From: Desulfurococcales archaeon
GTDB lineage: Archaea > Thermoproteota > Thermoprotei_A > Sulfolobales > Acidilobaceae
DNA length: 30,718 bases
Direction: 5' to 3'
Assembly: GCA_015521095.1 (NCBI GenBank)
Contig: WAOU01000020.1
Location: 1-30,718 of the forward strand
Below the pieces are notes generated by a model that was not told where the DNA came from, made no database searches, and saw nothing but the letters and a program-made list of their open reading frames with translations. Shown here in pieces: positions 1 to 8,868 of the stretch; the first letter of the stretch is position 1; each line of letters begins with the position of its first letter. Position numbers and translations under genes: made by a program.

Positions 1-37
1 AGAACTATTGGCGTACTTGTCCATATAGGAAAATAGG

Positions 38-54
38 CCTCCAGATGATGGAGG
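38..54 (-). terminator. Possible hairpin terminator after the 118-aa gene
   Basis: A 5-bp perfect stem (CCTCC/GGAGG) with a 7-base loop lies about 10 bases past the stop codon of the minus-strand gene at 64-420. On the minus strand it is followed by CTATTTT. Archaeal termination relies mainly on T-runs, so the hairpin itself may not matter. Confidence 0.3.
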
Positions 55-63
55 TTGAGGAGA

Positions 64-420
64 CTACATCCTGAGCCTCCTGATCGAGACCCCTAGCTCT
101 TTTGCTTTTTCGCGTATCTCGCCCGTTAGCTTGGGGCCAGCTCCATAGAGGACTAGTAATGGTTTGCCTCCTAGCTCTTTTGCAGCGGATGCGAGGTTGT
201 CCAATACTTCTAAGGGAACATTGATTGATTTCTCGTATACTTTTACAACGAGTTTCTCTCCCTTCTTAGACGCGATAAAGTTATACTTGGCTCCTGGATC
301 AACGTCTATATTCTCGCTTATCTTGTAGCCTGCAGTCCTATAGCTGGCAGCTACTTTTCCAACGGATCCATATTTAGATGCAAGTTTCTTTGCCTCGAAT
401 GCTTCTCGTGCTGTGACCAT
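64..420 (-). CDS. Conserved hypothetical, small alpha/beta protein (possible degenerate PD-(D/E)XK fold)
   Basis: The gene encodes 118 residues with no signal peptide or membrane segment. An N-terminal helix (AREAFEAKKLASKYGS) is followed by a beta hairpin (YNFIASKKGEKLVVKVYEK, residues 46-64), a long helix, a strand (PLLVLYG) and a basic C-terminus. This order and the F-x-A-x-K...LVVKVYEK strand resemble small archaeal restriction-endonuclease-like proteins. The usual acidic residue of the E-x-K pair is not evident, so nuclease activity is not implied. The ATG start is preceded by GAGGGTGT about 8 bases upstream, with a TATA-like box farther up. It lies downstream of carbamate kinase on the same strand but has its own promoter. 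Function unknown. Confidence 0.7.
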   Translation of the reverse strand: MVTAREAFEAKKLASKYGSVGKVAASYRTAGYKISENIDVDPGAKYNFIASKKGEKLVVKVYEKSINVPLEVLDNLASAAKELGGKPLLVLYGAGPKLTGEIREKAKELGVSIRRLRM

Positions 421-456
421 TTCTATCTACACCCTCTTGAGACTGGTGTCTGCCTC

Positions 457-467
457 TATTTTATAAA
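457..467 (-). promoter_or_regulatory. TATA box for the 118-aa gene
   Basis: Read on the minus strand this is TTTATAAAATA, a near-consensus archaeal TATA box. A start site about 25 bases downstream (near 436) would give a short leader carrying the GAGGGTGT ribosome-binding site before the ATG at 420. Confidence 0.5.
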
Positions 468-494
468 GGTTATAAAATAACGATGGACGACTGT

Positions 495-1418
495 TCACGG
501 GTATATTACTGTACCGCTCTCTAACCTGTATACACGTGAAGCTTCCTCTAGAGCTCCTATAACAGCAGTATTTCCTGTATGCTCTACGTACTCAATTATT
601 GCCTTTACCTTAGGACCCATGCTTCCCGGCGGGAAGAGTCCCTTCTCATAAAGTTCTTTGAGCTCGTCTTTGCTTACTTCCTTCAACCATCTCTGCGTGG
701 GTTTACCGTAGTCAATAGCTATGCCGGGAACGTCTGTTAATATAACGAATCTATCGGCATTGATTAGTCTGGCCAAGAGACTTGAGGCGAGATCCTTGTC
801 TATAACGGCCTCCACAGGTGTTAGATCCTTGTCGACCGGAATTCCTCCTCCTCCCACAGCAATCGTTATAACGCCACTTAATGCGAGGCTCCTAATAACA
901 TTTTTCTCAATAATATCTACCGGCCGAGGACTAGGTACAACTCTTCTCCATCCTCCTCGGGGATCCGAGCGCATTACCCAGCCCTTCTCCCTTGATAATC
1001 TCTCGGCTTCTTCGCGGCTATAATATGATCCTACGAATTTCGTTGGGTTCGCGAATGCCGGATCATCTCTGTCAACCACGACCCTGGTAACTATACTCAC
1101 TACGTCTCTACTAACGCCGAGCCTGGCTAGGTATCTGGAAAGAGAATGTTGTAATAGGTATCCTATCCATCCCTGTGTCATAGCAACTGCAATATCAAGA
1201 GACTGCCTCGGCTTCGAGGCGGGGAGGGCTTCAAACGCTTCAAGCAGGTATCCGACTTGTGGACCATTTCCATGAGTAATCACGAGGTTAATCCCTTCTC
1301 TAGCTATTTCAGCTAGCTGTTCCGCGGCTCTGGAGACATTTCGCCATTGCTCTTCTGGGTGTCCGGAGTCTTTCTTTCTTAGGAGAGCGTTTCCGCCTAG
1401 AGCGATTACTACGAGCAT
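495..1418 (-). CDS. arcC: Carbamate kinase
   Basis: A 307-residue cytoplasmic amino-acid-kinase-fold enzyme that interconverts carbamoyl phosphate + ADP with carbamate (ammonia + CO2) + ATP. Visible family motifs are the N-terminal ALGGNALL, THGNGPQVG, the glycine run GGGGIPV, DKDLASSLLA, ILTDVPG, and the C-terminal FPPGSMGPKV, which binds nucleotide. The length is normal for the family. In hyperthermophilic archaea this enzyme can make carbamoyl phosphate or recover ATP from its breakdown; the direction cannot be told from sequence. It starts 81 bases after the end of the cyclic diphosphoglycerate synthetase gene on the same strand, with no obvious promoter between them, so co-transcription is likely. 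No ornithine transcarbamoylase or arginine deiminase gene is nearby. Confidence 0.93.
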   Translation of the reverse strand: MLVVIALGGNALLRKKDSGHPEEQWRNVSRAAEQLAEIAREGINLVITHGNGPQVGYLLEAFEALPASKPRQSLDIAVAMTQGWIGYLLQHSLSRYLARLGVSRDVVSIVTRVVVDRDDPAFANPTKFVGSYYSREEAERLSREKGWVMRSDPRGGWRRVVPSPRPVDIIEKNVIRSLALSGVITIAVGGGGIPVDKDLTPVEAVIDKDLASSLLARLINADRFVILTDVPGIAIDYGKPTQRWLKEVSKDELKELYEKGLFPPGSMGPKVKAIIEYVEHTGNTAVIGALEEASRVYRLESGTVIYP

Positions 1419-1499
1419 CGTGTCTTACCCGCCAAATGTTCAAGACGAAACAATGTGATGCTACTCTTGGTGTTCTAAGGGTATCTATGGGAAAGAGGG

Positions 1500-2840
1500 T
1501 TAGAAGTGAAGTTTGTTCTTTGCACGGTCTAGGAACGTGTTTATCATGTCGGCTATTGTGGGTCCTTCGATTATCTTTATATCATATTTTACTTGGACTA
1601 TTGGTTTGTTTACTTTTACTAGGCGCTCTAATTTTATCGGTGTACCCGCTACTATTACGTCTGCTGGGACAGCGTTGAGTGTCTCTTCTAGATCCTTTAT
1701 TTGTTGTGGGCTGTAGCCTGTGCTGGGTACAACATTCTTCATGTGTGGGTATTCCTGGAACATTTTTGCTATTATTCCCTTAGCGTAGGGTCGTGGGTCT
1801 ACTATTTCGGCGCCATACTTTTGTGCAGCAACGTATCCTGCCCCGTAGGGTGCGCCTCCGTGGGTTACTGTTGGGGAGTCTTCTACTACTACTGCTTTCT
1901 TTCCTTCGAGTAGCTCGGGTTTGTCTACTACTACTTCGCTTACAGCTAGGCTGATCTCGGCTCTTGGATTGACTCGCTTAATGTTCTTCTTTATTGTTTC
2001 TACCGCGTCTTTCTCTGCTTGATCGATCTTGTTGATTATGACTACGTCGGCGAGCCTCGTGTTGACCTCGCCGGGGAAGCTACCGACTTCGTGACCAGGC
2101 CTCATAGCGTCTGCTACTACTATCATGTAGTCGGGGACATAGAAGGGCCAGTCATTGTTTCCACCGTCCCAGAGTATGATGTCTGCTTCGGATTCTGCTC
2201 GTCTAAGTATCTCTCCATAGTCTATTCCGGCATATACTATTAGGCCCATGTCTAGGTAGTGCTCGTATTCTTCTCGTTCCTCAATAGTGACATTGTATTT
2301 GTCTAGGTCCTCGTAGGTCTCGAACCTCTGCACCGCCATCTTTACTAGGTCTCCATACGCCATTGGGTGGCGGACTGGGACCACTTTCAATCCTCTCTTA
2401 GATAGTTCTCTCACTACAGCTCTCGATACGCTACTCTTCCCTGCACCAGTTCTAACAGCTGTTACTGCTATCACAGGCTTAGCGCTCTCCAGCATCGTGT
2501 CTCTTGGTCCTAGGATTTTGAAGGTGGCTCCTGATGAGAGCGCTGCGCTGAGCTTGTTTCCGAGATCGGTGTAGAGGAGATCGCTGTATGCAAGGACTAT
2601 CTCGTCTACTCCTTCTCTGGAAGCTACCGTGACGAGGTCTTCTTCAGGGATTATCGGTATTCCGGAGGGATATAGTTTGCCTGCTAGCTCAGGTGGGTAG
2701 CGACGCCCTTCTATGCCAGGGATCTGAGTAGCGGTAAACGCGACTACACGATAGTCAGGATTGTCCCTATAGAAAACGTTAAAGTTGTGGAAGTCTCGTC
2801 CTCCAGCTCCCATAATGATAACTTTCTTCGGCCGTGCCAT
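1500..2840 (-). CDS. cpgS: Cyclic 2,3-diphosphoglycerate synthetase family protein
   Basis: A 446-residue P-loop protein matching the cyclic 2,3-diphosphoglycerate synthetase family, which in thermophilic methanogens closes 2,3-diphosphoglycerate with ATP to make a thermoprotective solute. Seen here are an N-terminal Rossmann-like strand (KKVIIMGAGGRDFHNFN), a P-loop-type motif (AVRTGAGKSS, near residue 130), LWDGGNNDWPF, and VIINKIDQAEK, which resembles a GTPase NKxD motif. The ATG at 2840 is preferred because GGTG lies 6 bases upstream; a GTG nine bases earlier overlaps that site. Whether crenarchaeal members make the same solute is uncertain, and no 2-phosphoglycerate kinase is in the window. 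It is divergent from aglB across a 216-base gap. Confidence 0.88.
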   Translation of the reverse strand: MARPKKVIIMGAGGRDFHNFNVFYRDNPDYRVVAFTATQIPGIEGRRYPPELAGKLYPSGIPIIPEEDLVTVASREGVDEIVLAYSDLLYTDLGNKLSAALSSGATFKILGPRDTMLESAKPVIAVTAVRTGAGKSSVSRAVVRELSKRGLKVVPVRHPMAYGDLVKMAVQRFETYEDLDKYNVTIEEREEYEHYLDMGLIVYAGIDYGEILRRAESEADIILWDGGNNDWPFYVPDYMIVVADAMRPGHEVGSFPGEVNTRLADVVIINKIDQAEKDAVETIKKNIKRVNPRAEISLAVSEVVVDKPELLEGKKAVVVEDSPTVTHGGAPYGAGYVAAQKYGAEIVDPRPYAKGIIAKMFQEYPHMKNVVPSTGYSPQQIKDLEETLNAVPADVIVAGTPIKLERLVKVNKPIVQVKYDIKIIEGPTIADMINTFLDRAKNKLHF

Positions 2841-3056
2841 AGAGAACACCGTGTTTTCTTCGCTGTGGTTACAGGAATAAATAATAGAATATTATGTTCG
2901 GATATGTGACCAAGGTGGGCTCGAAGAAGGGTTTAAGGATACTCTATTTTGAGAGTCCTAGAAACTATTAAAATCAAGAAATAAAACAATAAGATCCTTA
3001 TACGGTTCATGACTAGTAATACTACATACACGGACGAGTATTGGAGGGGCTAGCGC

Positions 3057-5519
3057 TTGGCGAAAAAGAGCAACAAGAAGAAAGGTCCTATATCCGGAGA
3101 ATACGGTAACTTTACGGGTAAGGTTGTAGAATTCGTTACACGGTTCTCCGCTCCTATAACGATTCTATTACTAATAATTATACTAGCTTTAGGCGTCTAC
3201 ATAAGAATAATTCCAGCGTTGAAATACGGTATAGAGCTGGACGCAAACGACCCCTGGATAGTGTATTGGGAAGCAAAATACTTCGTGGAGAACGGGCTCA
3301 CGTCCCTGGAAGGATTAACCAATGTAAAGGACTTCTGGTGGCCAGTGGGCAGAGACTTCCTCCATACGGAATATATTGGAATGGCGTGGTTAGCGGCAGC
3401 CTCGTATCCTATAGGAGAAGCCTTCGGACTAACGCTTAAGGAATGGGTAGCGCTCTTCCCAGTATTTGCAGGCGCCGCGACAATCATACTATTATTTGTT
3501 ACAATACATGAAGTAACAAGATCAAAGCTAGGAGCACTTGGCGCCGCCGCGTTCTTCGCATTAATGCCGGGAGCAATTGTCAGAACAACTGTTGGATTCG
3601 TGGAGAAGATAGGTTTCTCTATACCCTTCATAACGGCGCACTATCTAATGCTATACAAGACAGTAAAAGCGTCCGTTGAAGGCGATATGAAAAGAACAAT
3701 CATATATGGAGTGATAGCAGGTGCACTCGGAGGATCGATTGGATGGCTCTGGGGAGGATATCATTACGTGGTAGTATCCTTAGCACTAATAGTAGTCCTA
3801 GACCCATTGGTATTCGGTAAACCATCCTTTGAGAGGTTTAGAGCATATCTAGTAACTGCTATACCATTTATGCTGGTGCTTGTTTCGGCTCCAAGAATCA
3901 AGTATTCATACTTTATAACAAATGTAGGCGCAGGTCTAACAGGATCAATTATACTCTACTACTTAGAACTTATGGCGTCAAGATCGAAGAAGATAATAAT
4001 GTATTTGGAGAACGGCATAGACAGAAGAATACACGCGTGGATAATCATAGTAGTTGTCGCAATAGGGTTCTTCGCACTCTACAGCGGCCTCATAAACCTA
4101 AACAACCCTAGAATTCTCCAGTCAATAGGTATACGAAATATAAGCCCGCTACAGGAGAGCGTTCAAGAGAACCAGCCTACGTCGATACAAGTCATTCTTC
4201 AACAGTACGGGGTGCCTCTATTACTGGGACTAGCAGGATTCGCCGCGTATCTTTCCTCTAGAATAGCAATGAAATCTAAACCAACATTAAGCGATCAATT
4301 CAAGTTGTTCTTCTATATATTTATGATAATCGCGGTATTGCTAAACAAACAACTCTCCTACTATACTCAGATATCTACATTCTATGCAATCCTAGCAGCC
4401 GGTATTGGAATCACGGACTTAACGTCAGGGAGTATAAGTTTACAGCATACATCGAAGCCAAAATCAAAGAAGAAAATAAAGAAAGGTCAAGTCTCTGATC
4501 CTCTAAGGCTCCTAATATCGATATTTATCATAGTAATAATATTATTCAGCGGAATATATTTCGGAAAAACAGCATACACTCAGAACAGCTACCGGGCACC
4601 ACAAATACTCACATCAGGTCTAGGAGCATTAACCGTGAATACACCAGACGGAACCGAAACAGTTGTTCCTCTAAACAATGCATGGCTAAACGCGCTCGAC
4701 TGGATAAAGAACAATACCAGCGAGGACGCCCTAATCATAAGCTGGTGGGACTACGGCTTCTGGATAACCGTTAATACTGGACGTAAAACAGTTGCCGATG
4801 GAGCGACTTGGAACGAGACACAGATAAGATATCTAGCAGAACTCCTAACAGGAGAAGAAGGAACAGCCTCATATATTCTAAGCAACATATTCAAGGCAGA
4901 GCCAGGAAACACGTACATAGTGTTCTACGAGGTATTCAACGGTATCTACGATATGACGAACAACGTGACAATACTTTATCCAATGCTAGGATCAGCGAGA
5001 CAACCACAGAACCCTGGAGAATACGGCATAATAGTTCACGGAGTAGCAGACTTTGGAAAATCAGTACAGATGCTAAAGATCTCGTATAGAATACCACCAT
5101 TCAGCCCGACAGCACCGTTCTTCACGACCTACTCAAGCGAATATGTAGACAACTATGGATACAGGTACCTTCACTTCCCCGGCTTCATAGGAGAACCACA
5201 ACAAAACGTCACAACTGTACTCAACGCTCTCCTCTACAAACTAGCCCTTAACGGAATACTACAACTAAAGAATTACGCGATATTCGACTCATCACAATGC
5301 GCTTCACTAATAGAGAATAGCACACTAACCTTACCATACGTTGTGGCCAGCCTTTCAGGAGGTGGACAGCTAAGCCAGCAACCAATAATCCCACCACCCA
5401 CAAAATACTTCAAGCCAGCTGCAATATCAGTAGCCTGTCCAGTAGTAAATCAGAACCCAACAACACAGTCCGTATCGTTCACAGCAGTAATAGTCTACAT
5501 ATATCAATGGACAGGCTAA
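3057..5519 (+). CDS. aglB: Dolichyl-phosphooligosaccharide-protein glycosyltransferase (STT3/AglB)
   Basis: An 820-residue integral membrane oligosaccharyltransferase that moves a lipid-linked glycan onto Asn of N-x-S/T sequons on the outer face of the membrane. The first membrane helix spans about residues 31-55 and is followed by the external-loop acidic motif DANDPW (62-67), expected to bind the catalytic metal. About a dozen more hydrophobic helices run to about residue 510, with a lysine-rich cytoplasmic loop (KPKSKKKIKKG) before the last. The signature WWDYG is at 563-567, opening a soluble C-terminal domain of about 250 residues. The start is TTG with a strong GGAGGGG 9-10 bases upstream. 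A pyrimidine-rich stretch after the stop (about 5550-5595) probably ends transcription. Confidence 0.95.
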   Translation: MAKKSNKKKGPISGEYGNFTGKVVEFVTRFSAPITILLLIIILALGVYIRIIPALKYGIELDANDPWIVYWEAKYFVENGLTSLEGLTNVKDFWWPVGRDFLHTEYIGMAWLAAASYPIGEAFGLTLKEWVALFPVFAGAATIILLFVTIHEVTRSKLGALGAAAFFALMPGAIVRTTVGFVEKIGFSIPFITAHYLMLYKTVKASVEGDMKRTIIYGVIAGALGGSIGWLWGGYHYVVVSLALIVVLDPLVFGKPSFERFRAYLVTAIPFMLVLVSAPRIKYSYFITNVGAGLTGSIILYYLELMASRSKKIIMYLENGIDRRIHAWIIIVVVAIGFFALYSGLINLNNPRILQSIGIRNISPLQESVQENQPTSIQVILQQYGVPLLLGLAGFAAYLSSRIAMKSKPTLSDQFKLFFYIFMIIAVLLNKQLSYYTQISTFYAILAAGIGITDLTSGSISLQHTSKPKSKKKIKKGQVSDPLRLLISIFIIVIILFSGIYFGKTAYTQNSYRAPQILTSGLGALTVNTPDGTETVVPLNNAWLNALDWIKNNTSEDALIISWWDYGFWITVNTGRKTVADGATWNETQIRYLAELLTGEEGTASYILSNIFKAEPGNTYIVFYEVFNGIYDMTNNVTILYPMLGSARQPQNPGEYGIIVHGVADFGKSVQMLKISYRIPPFSPTAPFFTTYSSEYVDNYGYRYLHFPGFIGEPQQNVTTVLNALLYKLALNGILQLKNYAIFDSSQCASLIENSTLTLPYVVASLSGGGQLSQQPIIPPPTKYFKPAAISVACPVVNQNPTTQSVSFTAVIVYIYQWTG

Positions 5520-5638
5520 CTCTAGAATATTATAAATCATCAATAGTATTATTTGCTCTCTCTAGCCTCCTTGCAATAGTTCTTTTCTTATTTCGGGGTT
5601 TATACTAATTAACTCATAACAAAGATAACTATATTCAA

Positions 5639-6133
5639 ATGGTGTATCCCCGGGGGAACAGGATAGAATTGCCAGTTGTAAGGAAACATAGAGACTTACG
5701 AAAAGCAACAGTAGATGCCTTGACTCTGTCAAAGATAGCTCTCCATGAAGTAAAAAAGGCAAGAGCAAAGCTCAAGGCACTAGGCCAGACAAGCCTAGAC
5801 GAGTATCTCACCGCCTTAGAGCTAGTACTTGAGCGTGTAGTTCTAAGATTAACAACGATAACCGCTACTGGGATCGCTACAAGAGAGCTAATAGCTCCAG
5901 TGCTGGTTTTAATAAAAAACGCAACAGAATACTTTACGGCGCTTCCACCCGGCATTACTTCTAGCCTTCACGAGTTAGAAGCTGCACTCACAGTTATGTT
6001 TGAGCAGGCCCCGGGAGATGAGACGTTGGAGTCTGTATTCGTGGATACCAGATACAAGGCTGAGACCGAAAAAATACTTGAAGAAGCCCGAGAAGAGGCG
6101 AGGAAAAAACTTGGCGAGCAGCTTTCATCCTAA
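5639..6133 (+). CDS. Snf7/ESCRT-III-like protein (CdvB paralogue)
   Basis: A 164-residue, almost wholly helical, charged cytoplasmic protein. Its layout matches the archaeal ESCRT-III (Snf7, CdvB) family: a basic first helix (RKHRDLRKATVDALTLSKIALHEVKKARAK), a long second helix carrying LVLERVVLRL, the segment ATEYFTALPPGITSSLHELEAAL, then an acidic linker and a final amphipathic helix (ETEKILEEAREEARKKLGEQL), as in Sulfolobus CdvB. It lacks the extra C-terminal winged-helix and MIM2 parts of full-length CdvB, so it is a short paralogue. Such proteins polymerise at membranes in cell division and vesicle release. No CdvA or CdvC is beside it. The ATG has only a weak ribosome-binding site and may sit on a very short leader; TTTATACT lies about 37 bases upstream. 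Confidence 0.7.
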   Translation: MVYPRGNRIELPVVRKHRDLRKATVDALTLSKIALHEVKKARAKLKALGQTSLDEYLTALELVLERVVLRLTTITATGIATRELIAPVLVLIKNATEYFTALPPGITSSLHELEAALTVMFEQAPGDETLESVFVDTRYKAETEKILEEAREEARKKLGEQLSS

Positions 6134-6215
6134 TGGGCTATCAGTCAATAAAGAGGAGCAGTCCTCCATGTATTATCAAGTAAAATAATCCAAGTATTGA
6201 ACTAGTATATTGGAG

Positions 6216-6279
6216 AGGGTCGATGAGGACTCCTAGCCAGTCAGATCATGGTGAAGAGTGGACCACAAACCGAGACCCT
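6216..6279 (+). ncRNA. Candidate C/D-box-like sRNA with terminal kink-turn
   Basis: This 64-base stretch in the gap before serS is closed by AGGGTC (6216-6221) pairing with GACCCT (6274-6279). The closing stem leads into bulge GAT, tandem GA, then GG opposite CC-GA, which is a full kink-turn of the U4-snRNA type. In sRNA terms this is box C ATGAGGA (6223-6229) and box D CCGA (6270-6273). A weaker inner pair is D'-like CAGA (6242-6245) and C'-like ATGGTGA (6248-6254), leaving guides of about 12 and 15 bases. An AT-rich TATA-like site (6179-6188) is the right distance upstream. Box D is a variant, but the matching change in box C keeps the pairing. Targets unknown. Confidence 0.45.
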
Positions 6280-6405
6280 ATTAACGTTTAGATCCTGGGA
6301 GTCTATATTACGATCCTCGGGGCTCTTTGGTTTTATCCGGCATACTATTAATCCCGATCTTTCGTCGTGTATTATTACGGGAGTAGGGAAGAAAGGTGGA
6401 ATACA

Positions 6406-7806
6406 TTGGCTTGGTCAATATTAGACTTAATCAGAAACAATTTGGAGGAGTACAAGCGCCACTTGGCTAGAAGAGGTATAGACCCCTCTCTTGCTGATAG
6501 ATTCTATGAGGTCGACTGGGAATGGCGGAAGCTCCTTACTCAAGTAAACAATATACGGCACGAGCATAACGTTGTGAGCAGATCAATTGGAAGAGCAAAG
6601 TCTAGGGAAGAGCGAGAAAAGCTCATATCAAAAGCTAGAGAGTTGTTGAATACTCTAAACACTCTCGAGAAGAAACTAGCAGAGATCGAGGCATTGAGAA
6701 AAGAACTATTGTATCAGTTACCTAACATTGTGGAAGACGACGTGCCTGAAGGCGGGGAAGAGGCTTCTCTTCCAATAGAGTTCTGGGGGACGCCGAAAGT
6801 CTGGAAAGGATATCTAGAACACTTCAAGGAGCAAACCGAAAAGTATGGGTTCAAAGTAGATTACGAGGTCATCGATTGGAAGCCGGTAGGACATGCTGAT
6901 ATGTTGGAGTACGTATTAAAACTCGGCAATACAGTAAAGGCAGGAGAAGTAGCTGGATCCAGATTCTATTATGTATTCGACGACATAGTATGGCTAGACA
7001 TGGCCCTCATAATGTACGCTATAGATTACCTCACCAGCAAAGGATACACAATAGTAACGCCGCCATACATGCTACGCCACAAGATAATATCTGCTGTAAT
7101 AGACTTAGAAACCTTCAAGGACGCGATTTATAAAGTAGAAGGAGAGGATCTATACCTAATATCAACATCAGAACATCCATTAGCGGCACTATATTATAAA
7201 GAAGAAATCTACGACGATGAGCTCCCGTTAAAGCTCGCCGGTATAAGTCCATGCTTCAGAAAAGAAGCCGGTGCAGGTAATCGAGATCTCAAGGGAATAT
7301 TCAGAGTACATCAGTTCCATAAAGTGGAACAGTTTATCTACAGCCTGCCAGAAGAGAGCAGAAAACTGCATGAAGAGCTGATAAACAATGCAAAGGAACT
7401 GTTCCAGGGCCTTGGACTCCCATATAGGATCGTTAATATAGCGGCAGGCGACCTCGGAGCCTGCGCCGTCAAGAAATACGACCTAGAGGTATGGATGCCT
7501 GCACAGGGAAGATACAGAGAAATGGTTAGTGCAAGCAATTGTACTGACTGGCAATCCTACAGGCTCGGTATACGTTTGATAAGGCGCAAAGGAATGGAGA
7601 GAGGCTATGTACATACACTCAACAGCACAGCTATCGCGTCAACACGCGCCATTACAGCCATCCTAGAGAACTACCAGCGAGAAGACGGCGTTGTAGAGAT
7701 TCCCAAGATCCTTAGAAAGTACCTAGAGCCCTTCAAGAACGCTCCCAAGGACTATATTTATCCTAGGGAAAAACCACCTATCGGTCCCTGGAAAAAAGCT
7801 TCCTAA
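6406..7806 (+). CDS. serS: Seryl-tRNA synthetase
   Basis: A class II aminoacyl-tRNA synthetase that charges tRNA-Ser. The N-terminal tRNA-binding coiled coil covers about residues 25-100. The catalytic domain shows the serine-binding [11 protein letters not shown], motif 2 ([21 protein letters not shown], split around the loop) and motif 3 ([19 protein letters not shown]). This is the common bacterial/eukaryal-type SerRS, not the rare methanogen type. The reading frame is open from a GTG at 6367, but AGGTGG (6394-6399) lies 6 bases before the TTG at 6406, and starting there gives [12 protein letters not shown], the normal N-terminus of the family (466 residues). Its 3' end overlaps the convergent gene at 7778-8113 by 29 bases. 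Confidence 0.95.
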   Translation: MAWSILDLIRNNLEEYKRHLARRGIDPSLADRFYEVDWEWRKLLTQVNNIRHEHNVVSRSIGRAKSREEREKLISKARELLNTLNTLEKKLAEIEALRKELLYQLPNIVEDDVPEGGEEASLPIEFWGTPKVWKGYLEHFKEQTEKYGFKVDYEVIDWKPVGHADMLEYVLKLGNTVKAGEVAGSRFYYVFDDIVWLDMALIMYAIDYLTSKGYTIVTPPYMLRHKIISAVIDLETFKDAIYKVEGEDLYLISTSEHPLAALYYKEEIYDDELPLKLAGISPCFRKEAGAGNRDLKGIFRVHQFHKVEQFIYSLPEESRKLHEELINNAKELFQGLGLPYRIVNIAAGDLGACAVKKYDLEVWMPAQGRYREMVSASNCTDWQSYRLGIRLIRRKGMERGYVHTLNSTAIASTRAITAILENYQREDGVVEIPKILRKYLEPFKNAPKDYIYPREKPPIGPWKKAS

Positions 7807-8113
7807 ACACTCCGAGAATACTAGGAGCCTTTTCCTCTTCACTTCCCATCCTGCTCATAGCTATTGCACGAGCTGTATCCTCGCTCATAAACGCGTATTT
7901 CTTCGCCTTAAGATACAGTATCTCTAGCTCTTCTCTCGTAGCGTAATCGATGGGCTTTCCTTTTTCACTGTTCTCTTCCCACTCTTTTACAAGCCTCTTC
8001 ATAATCATGTCTACATCAGGATCACTATAATATGCGGCGAGGACCCAGTTGTTCTTGTGCTCATCAATTAGCTGAAGTATCTTTTCTCTAAGTTCATCTC
8101 TTACCGGATCCAA
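7778..8113 (-). CDS. Hypothetical protein, 111 residues
   Basis: A small, charged, helix-rich soluble protein. Visible segments are an N-terminal helix ([36 protein letters not shown], in pieces), an acidic middle (EWEENSEKG), a helix ending [24 protein letters not shown], and a basic tail (FRKLFSRDR). No cysteine or metal motif is seen, and I do not recognise the family. The start is TTG with GGTGTG about 4 bases upstream, read after a separate AT-rich promoter region. It is the last gene of a minus-strand run and overlaps the end of serS tail to tail, so each transcript must read into the other's coding end. Confidence 0.65.
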   Translation of the reverse strand: MDPVRDELREKILQLIDEHKNNWVLAAYYSDPDVDMIMKRLVKEWEENSEKGKPIDYATREELEILYLKAKKYAFMSEDTARAIAMSRMGSEEEKAPSILGVFRKLFSRDR

Positions 8114-8206
8114 CTAACACACCATATAGGAAAGCTGTTTACCTGGGGGAATATAATTTAGGCCTTATACTTCCTCGGGATATCGATTAAACCAATGTAA
8201 TTATGT

Positions 8207-8617
8207 TTAGGACTGTCTCGCTGAGAACTGTTGCTTCCATTGCTCAACCACATCATATCCAAACACGGCTTTTAACATCTCCCTTCCTTCCTCGGTAACG
8301 AAGTCGGGGCTCCAGGGAGGATCAAATGTTACGTCTACAATTATGTCCTGTGCTTCTGGTACTGCGTCTCTGATGGCCTCTTCTACGTATGCGGCGAGAA
8401 CACCTGCTACTGGACATCCTACTGCTGTAAGGGTGATTACTACATGTATTATCGGCTTATCTTTCTCTCCTTCCACACTGATCTCATAGACGAGGCCCAG
8501 ATCATAGATGTTTACTGGGATCTCTGGGTCATAGACCTCTTTGAGAGCTTTTATTATCTTATCGATTATTTCTTTAGGTCCTCTTATTACTGGGAATTTT
8601 GGTTTTTCCATGGACAC
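8207..8617 (-). CDS. MIP18/SufT family (DUF59) iron-sulfur assembly protein
   Basis: A 136-residue cytoplasmic protein of the MIP18 (DUF59, PaaD-like) family, which helps place Fe-S clusters on target enzymes together with Nbp35/ApbC-type carriers. Diagnostic sequences are VYDPEIPVNIYDLGLVYEI in the first third and LTAVGCPVAGVLAAYVEEAI in the middle, where the cysteine is the conserved functional residue. The DVTFDPPWSPDFVTEEGREML segment is typical of the longer archaeal members. The GTG start at 8617 has GGTGAG 6-7 bases upstream; an ATG two codons later is less well spaced. No other suf genes are in the window. Confidence 0.88.
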   Translation of the reverse strand: MSMEKPKFPVIRGPKEIIDKIIKALKEVYDPEIPVNIYDLGLVYEISVEGEKDKPIIHVVITLTAVGCPVAGVLAAYVEEAIRDAVPEAQDIIVDVTFDPPWSPDFVTEEGREMLKAVFGYDVVEQWKQQFSARQS

Positions 8618-8658
8618 TTAATCTCACCAGAAGATAGTGTGTGGATAAACAGGTTATT

Positions 8659-8868
8659 TTATTCCCTTGTATATGTATTTTCTTCCTCCTCGCTCCTGGC
8701 TATGCGTATAACTATCAGTAGTGATATGAAGGGCGATAATAGAAGAATTATCGCTGAGGCGACGAGGAGAGGCTTCACATGATATAGGCTAGCTATTATA
8801 AATATAAGGGATGAGAAACCTGCAATAAGTAACGTGAGTTTAATCTTGAGACCTACAATGTCTTTCAC
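8659..8868 (-). CDS. Small membrane protein, two predicted helices
   Basis: A 69-residue protein with two hydrophobic helices (about residues 9-28 and 32-54: LKIKLTLLIAGFSSLIFIIA and PLLVASAIILLLSPFISLLI) and a short acidic tail (ARSEEEENTYTRE). It would be overlooked on size, but GGAGGAG lies 6 bases before the GTG start at 8868. The gene overlaps the end of the CinA-type gene by 29 bases, so translation is probably coupled. No family recognised. Being downstream of a nucleotide-cleaving enzyme gives no clear hint of its role. Confidence 0.6.
   Translation of the reverse strand: MKDIVGLKIKLTLLIAGFSSLIFIIASLYHVKPLLVASAIILLLSPFISLLIVIRIARSEEEENTYTRE

Noticed and set aside
3197..3631. 144-codon minus-strand frame inside aglB
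   Set aside because: It lies wholly within a conserved membrane-protein gene, has no ribosome-binding site, and its translation mirrors the codons of aglB.
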